A DNA stretch of 64,000 bases from Arenibacter sp. F26102 (GCF_023015865.1 NZ_JALKBC010000002.1:332202-396201); one strand, 5' to 3'. Positions 46,570-57,100 are shown, numbered from the stretch's first letter. Notes: a model not told the origin generated them from the sequence alone. A program made the numbers and translations.

Positions 46570-47367
46570 CTATTTGGACACCACTGGTATTATTTCACCC
46601 AGTGCCAAGCGATAGTTATCCACTTCGGTATTGGAAAGCTTTTTAGTATAATCAACCTCTTCCACCTTAAATCCAATAGATCTTAGCTTATTAAAATAAT
46701 CCCTACCGTAAATTCTGACATGATCGTATTGTCCAAATATTTTTGCCCTTTCCTTTTTATCGGTGATACTATTGTCCTCAAAAGTATCAGCTCTGCCAAG
46801 GTCTTGTGGAATTTGAAAAATACCCCATCCGCCGGGCTTTAAAATCCGGTACAATTCTTCCATGGCTTTGGTGTCATCTGGAATATGCTCCAATACATGG
46901 TTGCAAAAAATAACATCAAAGGAATTGTTGGTGAATGGAAGGTTGCAAATATCCGCCTTAACGTCTGCCAGGGGCGAATTTAGATCGGTTGTGGTATAGG
47001 TAATGTTGTTTAGATTTCTAAATATTTTGTAAAAGGCTTGTTCAGGTGCAAAATGCAGGACCTTAAGTTTGTCCGTAAAAAAATTGGTCTCATTTTTTAA
47101 GTAGAGCCACAAAAGTCGGTGTCTTTCAAGCGATAGGGTAGAGGGAGACAAGACATTTTCACGAGGATGTTCATAGCCGTAAGGGAGAAAGCTCTTGAAT
47201 TTTTTTCCATCTATGGGATCGGTGTAGCGATTACCTCTCATGCTAAATGCCATAATGGGACGCACCAAATAACTTAATTTTATAAGGATCGGTCTAGGAA
47301 TCGTATTTAGTATATATTTAAATAGTTTCTTCAAATTGTTATCCAAAGTAATCCAGTTTAATCGCAA
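46570..47367 (-). CDS. Class I SAM-dependent methyltransferase
   Basis: 265 residues, cytoplasmic. A Rossmann methyltransferase of the Methyltransf_11 type: LKVLHFAPEQAFYKIF (SAM loop), YTTTDLNSPLADVKADI, FDVIFCNHVLEHIPDD and LKPGGWGIFQIP. The N-terminal 60 residues are basic and partly hydrophobic (ILNTIPRPILIKLSYLVRPIMAF), resembling sugar-biosynthesis methyltransferases. The acceptor is unknown. The stop abuts that of apbE with no gap. Confidence 0.85.
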   Translation of the reverse strand: MRLNWITLDNNLKKLFKYILNTIPRPILIKLSYLVRPIMAFSMRGNRYTDPIDGKKFKSFLPYGYEHPRENVLSPSTLSLERHRLLWLYLKNETNFFTDKLKVLHFAPEQAFYKIFRNLNNITYTTTDLNSPLADVKADICNLPFTNNSFDVIFCNHVLEHIPDDTKAMEELYRILKPGGWGIFQIPQDLGRADTFEDNSITDKKERAKIFGQYDHVRIYGRDYFNKLRSIGFKVEEVDYTKKLSNTEVDNYRLALGEIIPVVSK

Positions 47368-47507
47368 CGATATACTGAAGAGTGTTATAGGGTAATCTTA
47401 TCCTACTTAAAAGGTAAACTGCATTGGAATGCATGCTGGCTTGGAAAGGGGGAGTAGTAAACAAAAACGATAAATACGAAGGCTACAGAAGAACTTTCTA
47501 CTTTGCG

Positions 47508-48326
47508 TTATAGGACCAATGCTTTTTGCCGAAACTCCGCTTCCTCGTCACTTTCTATCCCCAATGCCTCATAAATATAGGCAAAGGTGGAAAGTATTTC
47601 TGGCTTGCCATCTATTATTGCCACGTCATGTTCAAAATGTGCACTAGGTTTACCATCTGCCGTAAGGATGGTCCAGCCGTCCTTTAATTGCTTTATTCTT
47701 CTGGTACCTAAATTAATCATGGGTTCTATGGCGACGACCATTCCCTCTACAAATTTCTTTCCTCTACCGCGTTTTCCGTAATTGGGCATTTCCGGATCTT
47801 CATGCATTTCCCTTCCCAATCCGTGACCCACCAATTCGCGTACAACACCATAACCATGACTTTCGGTAAATTGTTGAATGGCAAAACCTACATCACCAAC
47901 CCGATTGCCGACTTTAAATTCTCGAATACCGACATATAGGGATTCCTTGGTTATGTCCAATAATTTTTTTGTTTCAGGGCTAACCTCCCCAACCTCAAAT
48001 GTATAGGCATGATCACCATAAAATCCATTTTTAAGGACACCGCAGTCAATAGAGATAATATCGCCCTCAACCAAAGGAGTGTTATTGGGAATTCCATGTA
48101 CAACTTGGGCATTGGGACTCATGCACAGGGAATTGGGGAAATCATATAATCCCAAAAAACCTGGAACACCTCCATGATCCCGGATAAATTCCTCTGCCAT
48201 GGTGTCCAACTGCAAGGTGGTAACGCCAGGTTTAACCTCGCTGGCCAATATTCCCAAGGTCTTGCTAACAATCAATGCGCTTTCACGCATTAATTCTATC
48301 TCTTCTAAAGTTTTGATCTTTATCAT
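47508..48326 (-). CDS. map: Type I methionine aminopeptidase
   Basis: 272 residues from ATG 48326 (MIKIKTLEEIELMRES), the start expected for the family; an ATG at 48368 would begin inside a hairpin. Metal-ligand regions are visible: IDCGVLKNGFYGDHAYTF, GHGLGREMHEDPEMPNYG, VVAIEPMI and SAHFEHDVAI. Removes N-terminal methionine from new proteins. Downstream of gpmI on the same strand. Confidence 0.94.
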   Translation of the reverse strand: MIKIKTLEEIELMRESALIVSKTLGILASEVKPGVTTLQLDTMAEEFIRDHGGVPGFLGLYDFPNSLCMSPNAQVVHGIPNNTPLVEGDIISIDCGVLKNGFYGDHAYTFEVGEVSPETKKLLDITKESLYVGIREFKVGNRVGDVGFAIQQFTESHGYGVVRELVGHGLGREMHEDPEMPNYGKRGRGKKFVEGMVVAIEPMINLGTRRIKQLKDGWTILTADGKPSAHFEHDVAIIDGKPEILSTFAYIYEALGIESDEEAEFRQKALVL

Positions 48327-48358
48327 AGAATGCAAATGTAAAACAATACTTTTAAAAC

Positions 48359-48398
48359 TGCACGTCACTGAATAGTTGCCAATGTCCGGTGACGTGCA
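48359..48398 (-). terminator. Perfect 10-bp inverted repeat between gpmI and map
   Basis: TGCACGTCAC and GTGACGTGCA flank a 20-nt loop, just after the gpmI stop. On the minus strand it is followed by GTTTT, a weak T-run. It probably ends or attenuates the gpmI transcript ahead of map. Confidence 0.55.
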
Positions 48399-48404
48399 TA
48401 ATTA

Positions 48405-49922
48405 TTATACTAATGGCTTTCTCGTCATTAGAGCCGGCTGTGGAACACCCATTAGTTTTAGAATGGTCGGAGCAATATCGCCCAAAACACCATCCTTAAT
48501 ATTTTTCAATTCATTATCCACCAAAATCAATGGAACCGGATTCGTGGTATGTGCCGTGTTTGGGCTTCCATCTGGATTGATCATAGTTTCGCAATTTCCA
48601 TGATCAGCGATGACCAAAGTGGTATATCCATTTGCCAGGGCTGTCGTAATAACGGACTCCGCACAACTATCCACGGTTTCGCAGGCTTTTATGGCAGCTT
48701 GCATATCTCCGGTATGGCCAACCATATCTGGATTGGCAAAATTTAGACACACAAAATCGACCTCTCCCTTTTTTAATTCCGGGATTATAGCATCCCTTAT
48801 CTCATAAGCGCTCATTTCTGGCTTTAGATCATAGGTAGCCACTTTGGGAGATGGACACAGAATTCGCTTTTCACCATCAAACGGAATTTCCCTACCACCG
48901 TTAAAGAAGAATGTTACATGTGGATATTTTTCGGTCTCGGCGATACGAATTTGTTTTTTATGGGCCTTGGCCAAAGTTTCTCCCAAGGTTTCGCTAATAT
49001 TATCCTTGTCATAAACTACCTTCACTCCATTATAGGAATCATCGTAGTTGGTCATGGTTACGTAATAAAGATCTAGTTTGTGCATATTAAGTTCATGCAT
49101 GTCTTCCTGACTTAGAACTTGGGTCAGCTCTCTACCACGGTCTGTTCTAAAATTAAAAAAGATTACTACATCACCATCTTTTATAACGGACAAAGGAGAT
49201 CCCTGTTCATCCGATACCAATAGAGGTTTTAAAAATTCATCCGTTATGCCAGATTCGTAACTGGCCAATATGGATTCTTCAATATTAGATGTTTTTTGAC
49301 CCTCACCGTTAACCAATAGGTCATAGGCCAGTTTTACCCGTTCCCATCTTTTATCCCTGTCCATGGCGTAATACCTGCCTATAACACTGGCCAGTTTGGC
49401 ATTCTTATCGGCACAGTATTCGTTTAAAGCGCTTACATAACCTATTCCACTTTTAGGATCTACGTCCCTACCATCGGTAAAGGCATGTATATAAGTCTTT
49501 TTAAGCCCGTAACTTTCACTCGCATCTATAAGTCCTCTTAAGTGTGAAGTGTGACTATGGACGCCACCATCACTTAGCAATCCCAAAAAATGGACTGGCT
49601 TGTCATTGGTCTTGGCAAATAAGAGCGCATCTTTCAATACCTGCTCATCTTTTAAAGTGTCTTGGTCAATGGCAAGGTTAATTTTAGCCAAATCTTGGTA
49701 AACGATACGTCCAGCTCCTAAATTCATGTGGCCTACTTCACTATTGCCCATTTGTCCTTCAGGTAATCCTACATTCATTCCATCTGTCAAAAGATTGGAA
49801 TTGGCGTATTTGGTATAAAGTGAATCTATAAAAGGGGTGTTTGCGTTTTCTATGGCGGAGACCTTGGGGTCCGGGGACTTGCCCCATCCATCCAAAATCA
49901 TTAAAATAACTTTCTTGTTCAT
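48405..49922 (-). CDS. gpmI: 2,3-bisphosphoglycerate-independent phosphoglycerate mutase
   Basis: 505 residues, glycolytic enzyme interconverting 3- and 2-phosphoglycerate using two Mn ions. Asp11 in MILDGWG, the phosphorylated Ser61 in QMGNSEVGH, HSHTSHLRGL, HAFTDGRDVDP, NFRTDRGREL, DMVGHTGD and IADHGNCE are all present. Full length. Confidence 0.96.
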   Translation of the reverse strand: MNKKVILMILDGWGKSPDPKVSAIENANTPFIDSLYTKYANSNLLTDGMNVGLPEGQMGNSEVGHMNLGAGRIVYQDLAKINLAIDQDTLKDEQVLKDALLFAKTNDKPVHFLGLLSDGGVHSHTSHLRGLIDASESYGLKKTYIHAFTDGRDVDPKSGIGYVSALNEYCADKNAKLASVIGRYYAMDRDKRWERVKLAYDLLVNGEGQKTSNIEESILASYESGITDEFLKPLLVSDEQGSPLSVIKDGDVVIFFNFRTDRGRELTQVLSQEDMHELNMHKLDLYYVTMTNYDDSYNGVKVVYDKDNISETLGETLAKAHKKQIRIAETEKYPHVTFFFNGGREIPFDGEKRILCPSPKVATYDLKPEMSAYEIRDAIIPELKKGEVDFVCLNFANPDMVGHTGDMQAAIKACETVDSCAESVITTALANGYTTLVIADHGNCETMINPDGSPNTAHTTNPVPLILVDNELKNIKDGVLGDIAPTILKLMGVPQPALMTRKPLV

Positions 49923-49942
49923 AATTTGTTTGTTGTAAACGT

Positions 49943-49950
49943 CAAAAATA
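49943..49950 (-). promoter_or_regulatory. Candidate -7 box for gpmI
   Basis: On the minus strand TATTTTTG fits TAnnTTTG, 20 bases before the ATG. No -33 box is apparent. Confidence 0.25.
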
Positions 49951-50149
49951 AAACTATTGTATATGGATTGCTAGGATTTATGACACCTTTTTTTAAAATA
50001 TTGAATTCCCCTGTGGGTTGCTCATAGGGAAATGCCGTACTAGGGTTTTTTTTGTTAAAGTTTTGTTATTTAACGGATAAAATTGAAACAAATTTAAGGT
50101 TTAAGGGTCTGTTATAGTAATCAAAATTCACTAATTAATCTTATTCATC

Positions 50150-50548
50150 ATGAGAAAAACAATTTTAACAGTCACCATGGCATTATTGTTCATGGTTGCA
50201 GGCCTTCGTGCCGAGAGTAGTAGCAACACTTACACCCTAAGTGTATCAGCCTTAATGGTTAAACCCGGAGAATTAAGCTCCTTCTGCAAGGCTATTGTAA
50301 AGGGGGATTTGGAAACCGTTAAGAGACTAATTGAATTAGGAGAGGATGTTAATCAAAAATCCTTGGGAAAAACACCTGCAATTTTTGCCGCCCGTTACAA
50401 TAAGGTTGAAATATTGGAGCTCCTTATCGCAAATGGTGCGGATTTAAAAATGAAATGCGACAACGGCTACAACGCAAAAAAACATGCGGAACTATCCAAT
50501 GCCACTGAGGCCTTGGAAGTAATCAACGCTAGTCTACAGAAGAAGTAG
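50150..50548 (+). CDS. Small secreted ankyrin-repeat protein
   Basis: 132 residues with a signal peptide (MRKTILTVTMALLFMVAGLRA). Two ankyrin repeats occupy about 46-115: FCKAIVKGDLETVKRLIELGEDVNQKSLGKTPAIFAARYNKVEILELLIANGADLKMK (read in parts). Ankyrin repeats bind proteins; a periplasmic partner is likely but unknown. Stand-alone gene ending at a bidirectional terminator. Confidence 0.85.
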   Translation: MRKTILTVTMALLFMVAGLRAESSSNTYTLSVSALMVKPGELSSFCKAIVKGDLETVKRLIELGEDVNQKSLGKTPAIFAARYNKVEILELLIANGADLKMKCDNGYNAKKHAELSNATEALEVINASLQKK

Positions 50549-50570
50549 TTGTTGCGAATGAATTTTTAAT

Positions 50571-50607
50571 AAAAAAAACCTATCGACAGTTGCCGGTAGG
50601 TTTTTTT
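50571..50607. terminator. Bidirectional terminator between ankyrin gene and small membrane gene
   Basis: AACCTATCG and CGGTAGGTT pair over 9 bp (one G-U) around an 8-nt loop. A-run on the left and T-run on the right allow termination from both sides, between two convergent genes. Confidence 0.8.
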
Positions 50608-50659
50608 ATTACTTCAATTTGCTTAAATAGTGTTCAAGTAAAAGAGCAAATTCAATTTT

Positions 50660-50827
50660 CTAGAATTCAAATCCGGTAAAGGCTCTAAATAAAAATGCAT
50701 AAAGTGCCATGGATAACATTGCCACACAGAATACTGAGTAAACCTTTAAGAGTATTACTACAATTTCTGGTTTACAATTCTCGAATGCCGCTAAGTAAAT
50801 GTTCTTAAAATGTAATAAAGTTCCCAT
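50660..50827 (-). CDS. Small single-pass membrane protein (55 aa)
   Basis: A 55-residue frame on the minus strand from ATG 50827 to TAG 50660. An amphipathic N-terminal part (MGTLLHFKNIYLAAFENCKP) is followed by a hydrophobic stretch (IVVILLKVYSVFCVAML and further) and ends FRAFTGFEF. The frame fills the gap before a bidirectional terminator, which supports it. It resembles short DUF-type proteins of Flavobacteriaceae (possibly the DUF6747 group), but I am not sure. Function unknown. Confidence 0.6.
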   Translation of the reverse strand: MGTLLHFKNIYLAAFENCKPEIVVILLKVYSVFCVAMLSMALYAFLFRAFTGFEF

Positions 50828-50952
50828 ATAGTCTCATTTAAATGATTGTAAATCAAAGCTATAAGGGTTAAATTTGTGTGGGTGATAAGATTTGGTTCTG
50901 GTGCAATATACTAATAATAGCTTTAAATCCTAATCTTGAAAAATAAAATTGG

Positions 50953-51720
50953 CTATTGTTGCCCTTTAAATCGCTCAATGGCTTCTTTTATCCGTTCAAT
51001 TCTATTTTCGGGGTCTGGATGTGTACTCTGAAATTCTGGAGCTCTATTGGGACCGGCCGAGGCTTTTAAAATTTCCATCACCTTTATCATTTCATATGGG
51101 TCGTAGCCGGATTGTATCATTAAAAGTACCCCTAATTCATCGCTTTCCAATTCATCATCCCGGCCGTTGGTCAATAGAGTGTTTTGGCCAATGCTATTTA
51201 CGATGCCGCCGGCATCGGCACCAACGGAAGCTCCCATGCTTACTGTCTGCCAAAAGTTACTATCCGCAATCCTTTCTGCGGAGTGCCTACCAATTACATG
51301 CCCTATCTCATGTCCCAATACTCCAGCAAGTTGTGCTTCGTTTAATTGGGAAAATAGGGCATACGTTACAAAAACGGGTCCACCGGGCAAAGCAAAGGCA
51401 TTTATAGTTTGATCGTCCGCCAATAAATGAAAATCATATTCATAAGGGGTTTCCCTAGCGATGCTGTTATTTACCAATTTTACTCCAATCTGGTCTACGA
51501 AGGATTGTAGACGTTCATCAGGATATAGACCGCCATATTGTTGTGCTACCTCAGGAGCGCTCTGCAGGCCAATGGATATTTCCTGTTCAGTGCTCATGTT
51601 TATATTCTGAACCCTTCCCGTATATGGATTTTCCTCTTTGTTATTGCAACGTTGGACAAAGGCAAAAGCCACAATGGCCAAGCCGATGAATATTCTAATT
51701 TTCCAACTTCCTCTTCTCAT
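50953..51720 (-). CDS. M48-family metallopeptidase
   Basis: 255 residues with an N-terminal hydrophobic signal/anchor (IFIGLAIVAFAF). Catalytic zinc motif HEIGH in VLGHEIGHVIGRHSAER and a third ligand glutamate in ELESDELGVLLM. STHPDPENRIERI near the end is characteristic of the periplasmic BepA/LoiP-like branch of M48, which handles outer-membrane protein quality control. 41 bp upstream of the M15 gene on the same strand. Confidence 0.92.
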   Translation of the reverse strand: MRRGSWKIRIFIGLAIVAFAFVQRCNNKEENPYTGRVQNINMSTEQEISIGLQSAPEVAQQYGGLYPDERLQSFVDQIGVKLVNNSIARETPYEYDFHLLADDQTINAFALPGGPVFVTYALFSQLNEAQLAGVLGHEIGHVIGRHSAERIADSNFWQTVSMGASVGADAGGIVNSIGQNTLLTNGRDDELESDELGVLLMIQSGYDPYEMIKVMEILKASAGPNRAPEFQSTHPDPENRIERIKEAIERFKGQQ

Positions 51721-51761
51721 GACACGGCGCTTTTAAGAGTCAATAATCTATAAGCATGTTA

Positions 51762-52496
51762 TTATAAAAGTTCTGGGTTGATATCTAAAATATTGTTTTG
51801 AATATATCCTTTTAGAAAACCGGAGGTAAAGTTTTCTTTTCCTATAATATCCTCTTCGAGGAGTAATTTAAAAATATTTTTCCTTCTAAAGGTTTTTAAC
51901 ATAGGAATTGAAATAGGGGCATAGCTATAGTGCCAAGGTTCATACTTAAATCCTTTTCTTTTGGGGTTATCGGTATAGACCAGATAAAAGCCAAATTTGT
52001 TGGCATTATCATCCATCCATTTTTTCAAAAGTTCAAAAGGCCCGCCTTCCCCAAATTTTTCAGGAACCAAAACATCGCCGGTGGTTCTTGGATAGCCATC
52101 AATGATATCTATGTCGGTTCCCCAATGATGCCTACTGGTACCTGGAATGGTAGAATATTCTATAATCTTTTCAATAGCACCCAATTTGGTCATCCCTTTT
52201 TCTTCGGTGTATTGCAGATACTTTCTTTCCCAAATGGCTTCTTGACGATAAAAATTTCGGTAGCTCGATACAATTTTGAGATCCATTCCCTCACTATAGG
52301 CCGCCTTTTTCATTTCCAAAAAAGCGTCATGTGCCTCTTTTCTCAAATTGATGTCTTTGCCATATAGCTTAATTTCTTCCTTGCCCATTAATTCGGCTAT
52401 GGAATATTCAGTTTCTTGGGAAAGGGTTAGGCCAGGCAATATTGACAAGGCCAAACCGGAATAACCACTTTTTTTTATAAAAGATCTTCTGTGCAT
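51762..52496 (-). CDS. M15-family D-alanyl-D-alanine carboxypeptidase (VanY-like)
   Basis: 244 residues from ATG 52496, chosen because it opens a Tat-like signal (MHRRSFIKKSGYSGLALSILPGL); an ATG 36 bases upstream is in frame. Family motifs: VSSYRNFYRQEAIWERKY, the zinc site TSRHHWGTDIDI and the last ligand region EPWHYSYAPISI. It would trim peptidoglycan stem peptides. The two-arginine signal is weak as a Tat call. Confidence 0.87.
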   Translation of the reverse strand: MHRRSFIKKSGYSGLALSILPGLTLSQETEYSIAELMGKEEIKLYGKDINLRKEAHDAFLEMKKAAYSEGMDLKIVSSYRNFYRQEAIWERKYLQYTEEKGMTKLGAIEKIIEYSTIPGTSRHHWGTDIDIIDGYPRTTGDVLVPEKFGEGGPFELLKKWMDDNANKFGFYLVYTDNPKRKGFKYEPWHYSYAPISIPMLKTFRRKNIFKLLLEEDIIGKENFTSGFLKGYIQNNILDINPELL

Positions 52497-52861
52497 AGGG
52501 TGATAACCATTTAATGAAATAAAATCAATCAAGGTATCTCAAAAATACTGCCACTTTGTAAATAGTGTTGATTCATTTAATTTTGAATGTAACCTGTTGA
52601 ATTTATTTGAATCCATAAAGTTACTTATTTTAAACAAGATTGGGCACTGCTCGTATTAGGAATTGGGGCATTGGATAGGTCTGAAATGAATTTACTGGTC
52701 AATACCCTCTGGGCAGGCCCCGGAGCATTCAAATATCACTTAGTGAGTAAAATAACTATGGGCAGTGATCGGTAACGGTTTAAGGCTTTCTTAGGTATTA
52801 TGAATTTAGACCCTTGTTAGGTTCCTAGGTAATCCATATCCAAGAAGCTTTTTGGAAATTT
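52497..52861. other. Gap upstream of the M15 gene (365 bp)
   Basis: No coding frame or RNA is convincing. The promoter of the M15-M48 pair should lie here. The stretch also contains the 3' flank of the T9SS-sorted gene, without a clear terminator hairpin. Confidence 0.4.
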
Positions 52862-54040
52862 TTAATTTTTCACCGCCTGGGATAGGTAAAGGTATCCTTG
52901 ATGTTTTATTTTTAGATCATTCAATATTATGATATAATAATAAACTCCCGAGGCCAAGCCTATTTGTCCCTTAACCAGCATATTTCGGTTGGATAAGCCA
53001 ACAAATTCATCCCTGTAATTTTCTTTGTAATACACCATCACACCATATCTATTGAAGATTTGAAGTATGTTGTTGGGCGATTCACTAATTCCGTCAATTA
53101 CGAGAAAATCATTGGTGCCATCCCCGTTTGGCGTCAAATAATAGTTTCCTAAATCTAATGTGGTAAGGGTTTCATTTAGGTCCACGGCACCACCGATGGT
53201 AATAATTTCATATTCATTTGGGATGAAGGTATCCGAAGTTATGGAGCCAAAGGAAAATTCTCCTTCTAGGGAGGAATTCCCTAGGTTGATCCATTTGTGT
53301 TGATTTTTGCTCCAGCCCACTACTATTAGATCGCTAATATATTCCCCAAGATTACCAATATTGCTCCGGTCATCCCAGCTTAAAGTAACTGTGCTAGGTG
53401 AATCCCCTTCCAAACGCCAAAATTCCTGGTTGCCTACGGCGGCTACATTAAAGTCCCTTGCGTCTAAATTGAAATTTTCATTGAAACTAGTTTGGTTATC
53501 TGGTGATACAAAAAAATAGGCACATTTGGCCAGAACATTAACGCTTTCCGAAGATATGGTCAATGGCCGCATACGGTCATCATCCCCTACGGGAAAGGTA
53601 AAGGTTTCCTTATTTGCAATTGCCGTGTAACCATCAATTTTGGTGTTGTTTCCCTCACCCACATAAAACGAATCATCTGCAAAGTTGAGGAAAACATTGG
53701 AGCGATTTCTGGGTGTAAATACATTGCCTTGAATGAAGTTGAAATTATTCAATATCCCTACACTCGTTTCCAGATAGAGTCCGTCATTTACAGCTACCTC
53801 GGTATCATAAAAAACGGGAGCAAAGGCCCCTGAAATGGTCAAGGGGTTGTTGTCGTTATAAAAGCCTACCAAACCTAAATTTTCATCAAAGGTACCATCG
53901 TTGATCACGTCCATATGGAAGCCCACCATGGCAGTTTCATGGATTTGAATATTACCATAATTATGCACTGCATCTTGGGCATGTGCCAAAGCAACAGCCC
54001 AAAAAATACAGTTTACAATTATGTGTTTGATAATATTCAT
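52862..54040 (-). CDS. Secreted protein with type B gliding-motility/T9SS C-terminal sorting domain
   Basis: 392 residues with a signal peptide (to about ALAHAQ). The first 280 residues are beta-rich with no family I recognise (YGNIQIHETAMVGFHMDVINDG, GLYLETSVGILNNFNFIQGNVFTP). The C-terminal about 90 residues have the gliding-motility-associated CTD: NYYLTPNGDGTNDFLVIDGI, LQIFNRYGVMVYYKENYRDEF, and LASGVYYYIIIL. This sends the protein through the type IX system to the cell surface. It starts 78 bp after the collagen-like gene ends, on the same strand, and may be a partner of it. Confidence 0.82.
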   Translation of the reverse strand: MNIIKHIIVNCIFWAVALAHAQDAVHNYGNIQIHETAMVGFHMDVINDGTFDENLGLVGFYNDNNPLTISGAFAPVFYDTEVAVNDGLYLETSVGILNNFNFIQGNVFTPRNRSNVFLNFADDSFYVGEGNNTKIDGYTAIANKETFTFPVGDDDRMRPLTISSESVNVLAKCAYFFVSPDNQTSFNENFNLDARDFNVAAVGNQEFWRLEGDSPSTVTLSWDDRSNIGNLGEYISDLIVVGWSKNQHKWINLGNSSLEGEFSFGSITSDTFIPNEYEIITIGGAVDLNETLTTLDLGNYYLTPNGDGTNDFLVIDGISESPNNILQIFNRYGVMVYYKENYRDEFVGLSNRNMLVKGQIGLASGVYYYIIILNDLKIKHQGYLYLSQAVKN

Positions 54041-54118
54041 GTTTCGAATTATGCTTTCTGTTCGAATTTTAATTTAGGTTGCCCAATAAATTTATCTACT
54101 TATAAATATTGATTTATT

Positions 54119-57100
54119 CTAGTCCTTGCTTATTTGATGCCAATCGGTGCCATCATACTGAAACCAATAGATATGTTTATCTTCAAGTTCATTTGTAGTA
54201 TGCTTCCCTTCATGATCAATATAATTTATATTGGTTTTGTTATCATTAGCCTTTTCCATAACCTTTACAATATAAATCCTTCCTGTTTCAGGAGTTGTAG
54301 GAAATGAAATGGTATCGTCATCTCCTTTAACAATTAGGGTGTAATCATTTGCTGTTAAAGTGGTACTTGTATTGGTGCTTCTAATGGATCGGATAAATCC
54401 ACCTCCGGATTCACTTTCTCCATCTTGTCCGTCAGCACCATCTTGTCCGGCTTCACCTTTTTCACCCTTTTCACCTTGAATTCCCTGTTCACCTTGGATC
54501 CCTTGTTCTCCAGTTTCTCCCTTAGCTCCGTCAACACCATCAACGCCATCGGCACCAGCAGCACCAGTTAAACCTTGTGGTCCAACCTCACCTTGAATAC
54601 CTTGCGCACCAGTAGCACCAGTTACACCCTGAATTCCTTGTGCACCGGTATCCCCTTTGGCACCTGTAGCTCCATCATTTCCGTTAGCTCCCGTATCTCC
54701 TTTTGCACCATCTGCACCGTTATTTCCTGTTGCACCGGTTAAACCTATTGGTCCCTGTGGACCAGTTGCTCCGGTTACACCTTGTATTCCTTGGTCACCA
54801 GTTTCTCCTTGGATTCCCTGAATACCCTGTGCTCCAGTATCACCCTTGGCACCATCAATTCCGTCTTTTCCGTCTGCACCAGTTGCTCCGGTTACACCTT
54901 GTATTCCCTGAGCACCCGTTGCTCCAGTGTCACCTTTGGCTCCGGTCGCACCAGTAGCTCCGTCGGCTCCTGTAGCTCCAGTATCACCCTTGGCACCATC
55001 AATTCCGTCTATTCCTGCGGCACCAGTGGCTCCGGTTGCACCTGTGGCACCCTTGGCGCCATCTATTCCATCTTTACCGTCAGCTCCAGTATCACCTTTA
55101 GCGCCAGTAAGTCCAATTGGACCCTGAGCTCCGGTCGCACCATCTGCACCGTTATTACCAGTTAAACCAATCGGGCCTTGTGCACCGGTATCACCTTTGG
55201 CACCATCTATTCCGTCTATTCCTGCGGCACCTGTATCACCTTTAGCACCATCAGTTCCGTTTGTTCCTGCTATACCTTGTGGTCCAACCTCACCTTGGAT
55301 TCCTTGTGCTCCGGTTTCTCCTTTAGCTCCGTCTGCTCCTGTCGCACCATCGGCACCGGCTGCTCCTGTTAATCCTGTTGGGCCTTGCGGGCCAGTTGCA
55401 CCATCGGCACCTGTTGCTCCGGTTTCACCTTGTTCACCTTGAGCTCCAGTTGCACCGGTATCACCTTTGGCTCCGTCAACGCCATCAATTCCATCTTTTC
55501 CGTCAGCACCCGTTGCTCCAGTATCACCTTTGGCTCCGTCAACGCCGTTGGTTCCATCTATTCCGTCAGCACCAGCCGCACCAGTATCACCTTGGATCCC
55601 TTGCGCACCAGTTTCTCCTTGGATTCCTTGTTCTCCCTGTATTCCTTGCTCACCTTTTTCTCCTTGCGCTCCAGTTACACCTTGTATTCCTTGGGCACCA
55701 GTGTCACCTTTTTCTCCTGTTGCACCAGTTTCTCCTTGATTACCTTGAGCACCTGTGGCTCCTGTATCGCCTTTGACACCAGTAGCTCCGGTTGAACCTG
55801 TGGCTCCAGTATTACCTTTATCTCCTGTATCTCCTTTAGCTCCGTCAGCTCCGGTTACACCTTGAATACCTTGTGCTCCGGTTTCACCTGTATCACCGGT
55901 TGCTCCAGTTGCACCAGTATCTCCTTTTACACCTTGGATACCTTGAGCTCCAGTTTCACCTGTCGCACCAGTATCACCTTTGACGCCCTGTTCGCCTTTG
56001 GCTCCGGTCGCACCAGTAGCACCGTCAACACCATCAGTTCCCGCGGCTCCAGTTGCACCGGTTGCACCTGTGGCACCGTCATTTCCATCAATTCCGTTTA
56101 TTCCTGCGGCACCTGTATCTCCTTTGGCTCCATCAGCCCCCGTTGCTCCGGTTTCACCTTGTTCACCTTGGGGTCCAGTTGCACCGGTATCACCTTTGGC
56201 ACCGTCAACGCCATCAATTCCATCTATTCCGTCAGCACCAGCTGCACCAGTATCACCTTGGATCCCTTGCGCACCAGTTTCTCCTTGGATTCCTTGTTCT
56301 CCCTGTATTCCTTGCTCACCTTTTTCTCCTTGCGCTCCAGTTTCACCTTGGATTCCCTGTTCACCAGTATCACCTTTGACGCCCTGTTCGCCTTTGGCTC
56401 CGGTCGCACCAGTAGCACCATCAATTCCGTCAGTTCCTGCGGCTCCAGTTGCTCCGGTTGCACCGGTGGCACCGTCGGCACCAGTGGCTCCGTCATTTCC
56501 ATCTGTTCCATTGGTACCTGCTGCTCCAGTATCACCTTTTTCACCTTGGATACCCTGAATACCTTGGATTCCTTGTGCACCAGTATCACCTTTGACGCCC
56601 TGGTCGCCTTTGGCTCCGGTCGCACCAGTAGCACCGTCAACACCATTAATTCCGTCAACACCGTCAATGCCATCGGCGCCGGTTGCTCCAGTGTCACCTT
56701 TGGCACCATCTATTCCATCTTTGCCATCCGCGCCAGTTGCTCCGGTATCACCTTTGACGCCCTGGTCGCCTTTGGCTCCGGTCGCACCAGTAGCACCGTC
56801 AACACCATTAATTCCGTCAACACCGTCAATGCCATCGGCACCGGCTGCTCCAGTTTCACCTTGAATTCCCTGTATTCCTTGCTCACCTTTTTCTCCTTTG
56901 GCTCCGGTCGCACCAGTAGCACCATCAATTCCGTCAGTTCCCGCGGCTCCAGTTGCTCCAGTTGCTCCGGTTGCACCAGTGGCACCGTCATTCCCATCAA
57001 TTCCGTCTATTCCATTTGTACCTGCTGCTCCTGTGTTACCTGTATCACCTTTGGCACCGTCGGCTCCAGTCGCTCCTGTTGCACCTTTGGCACCGTCGTT

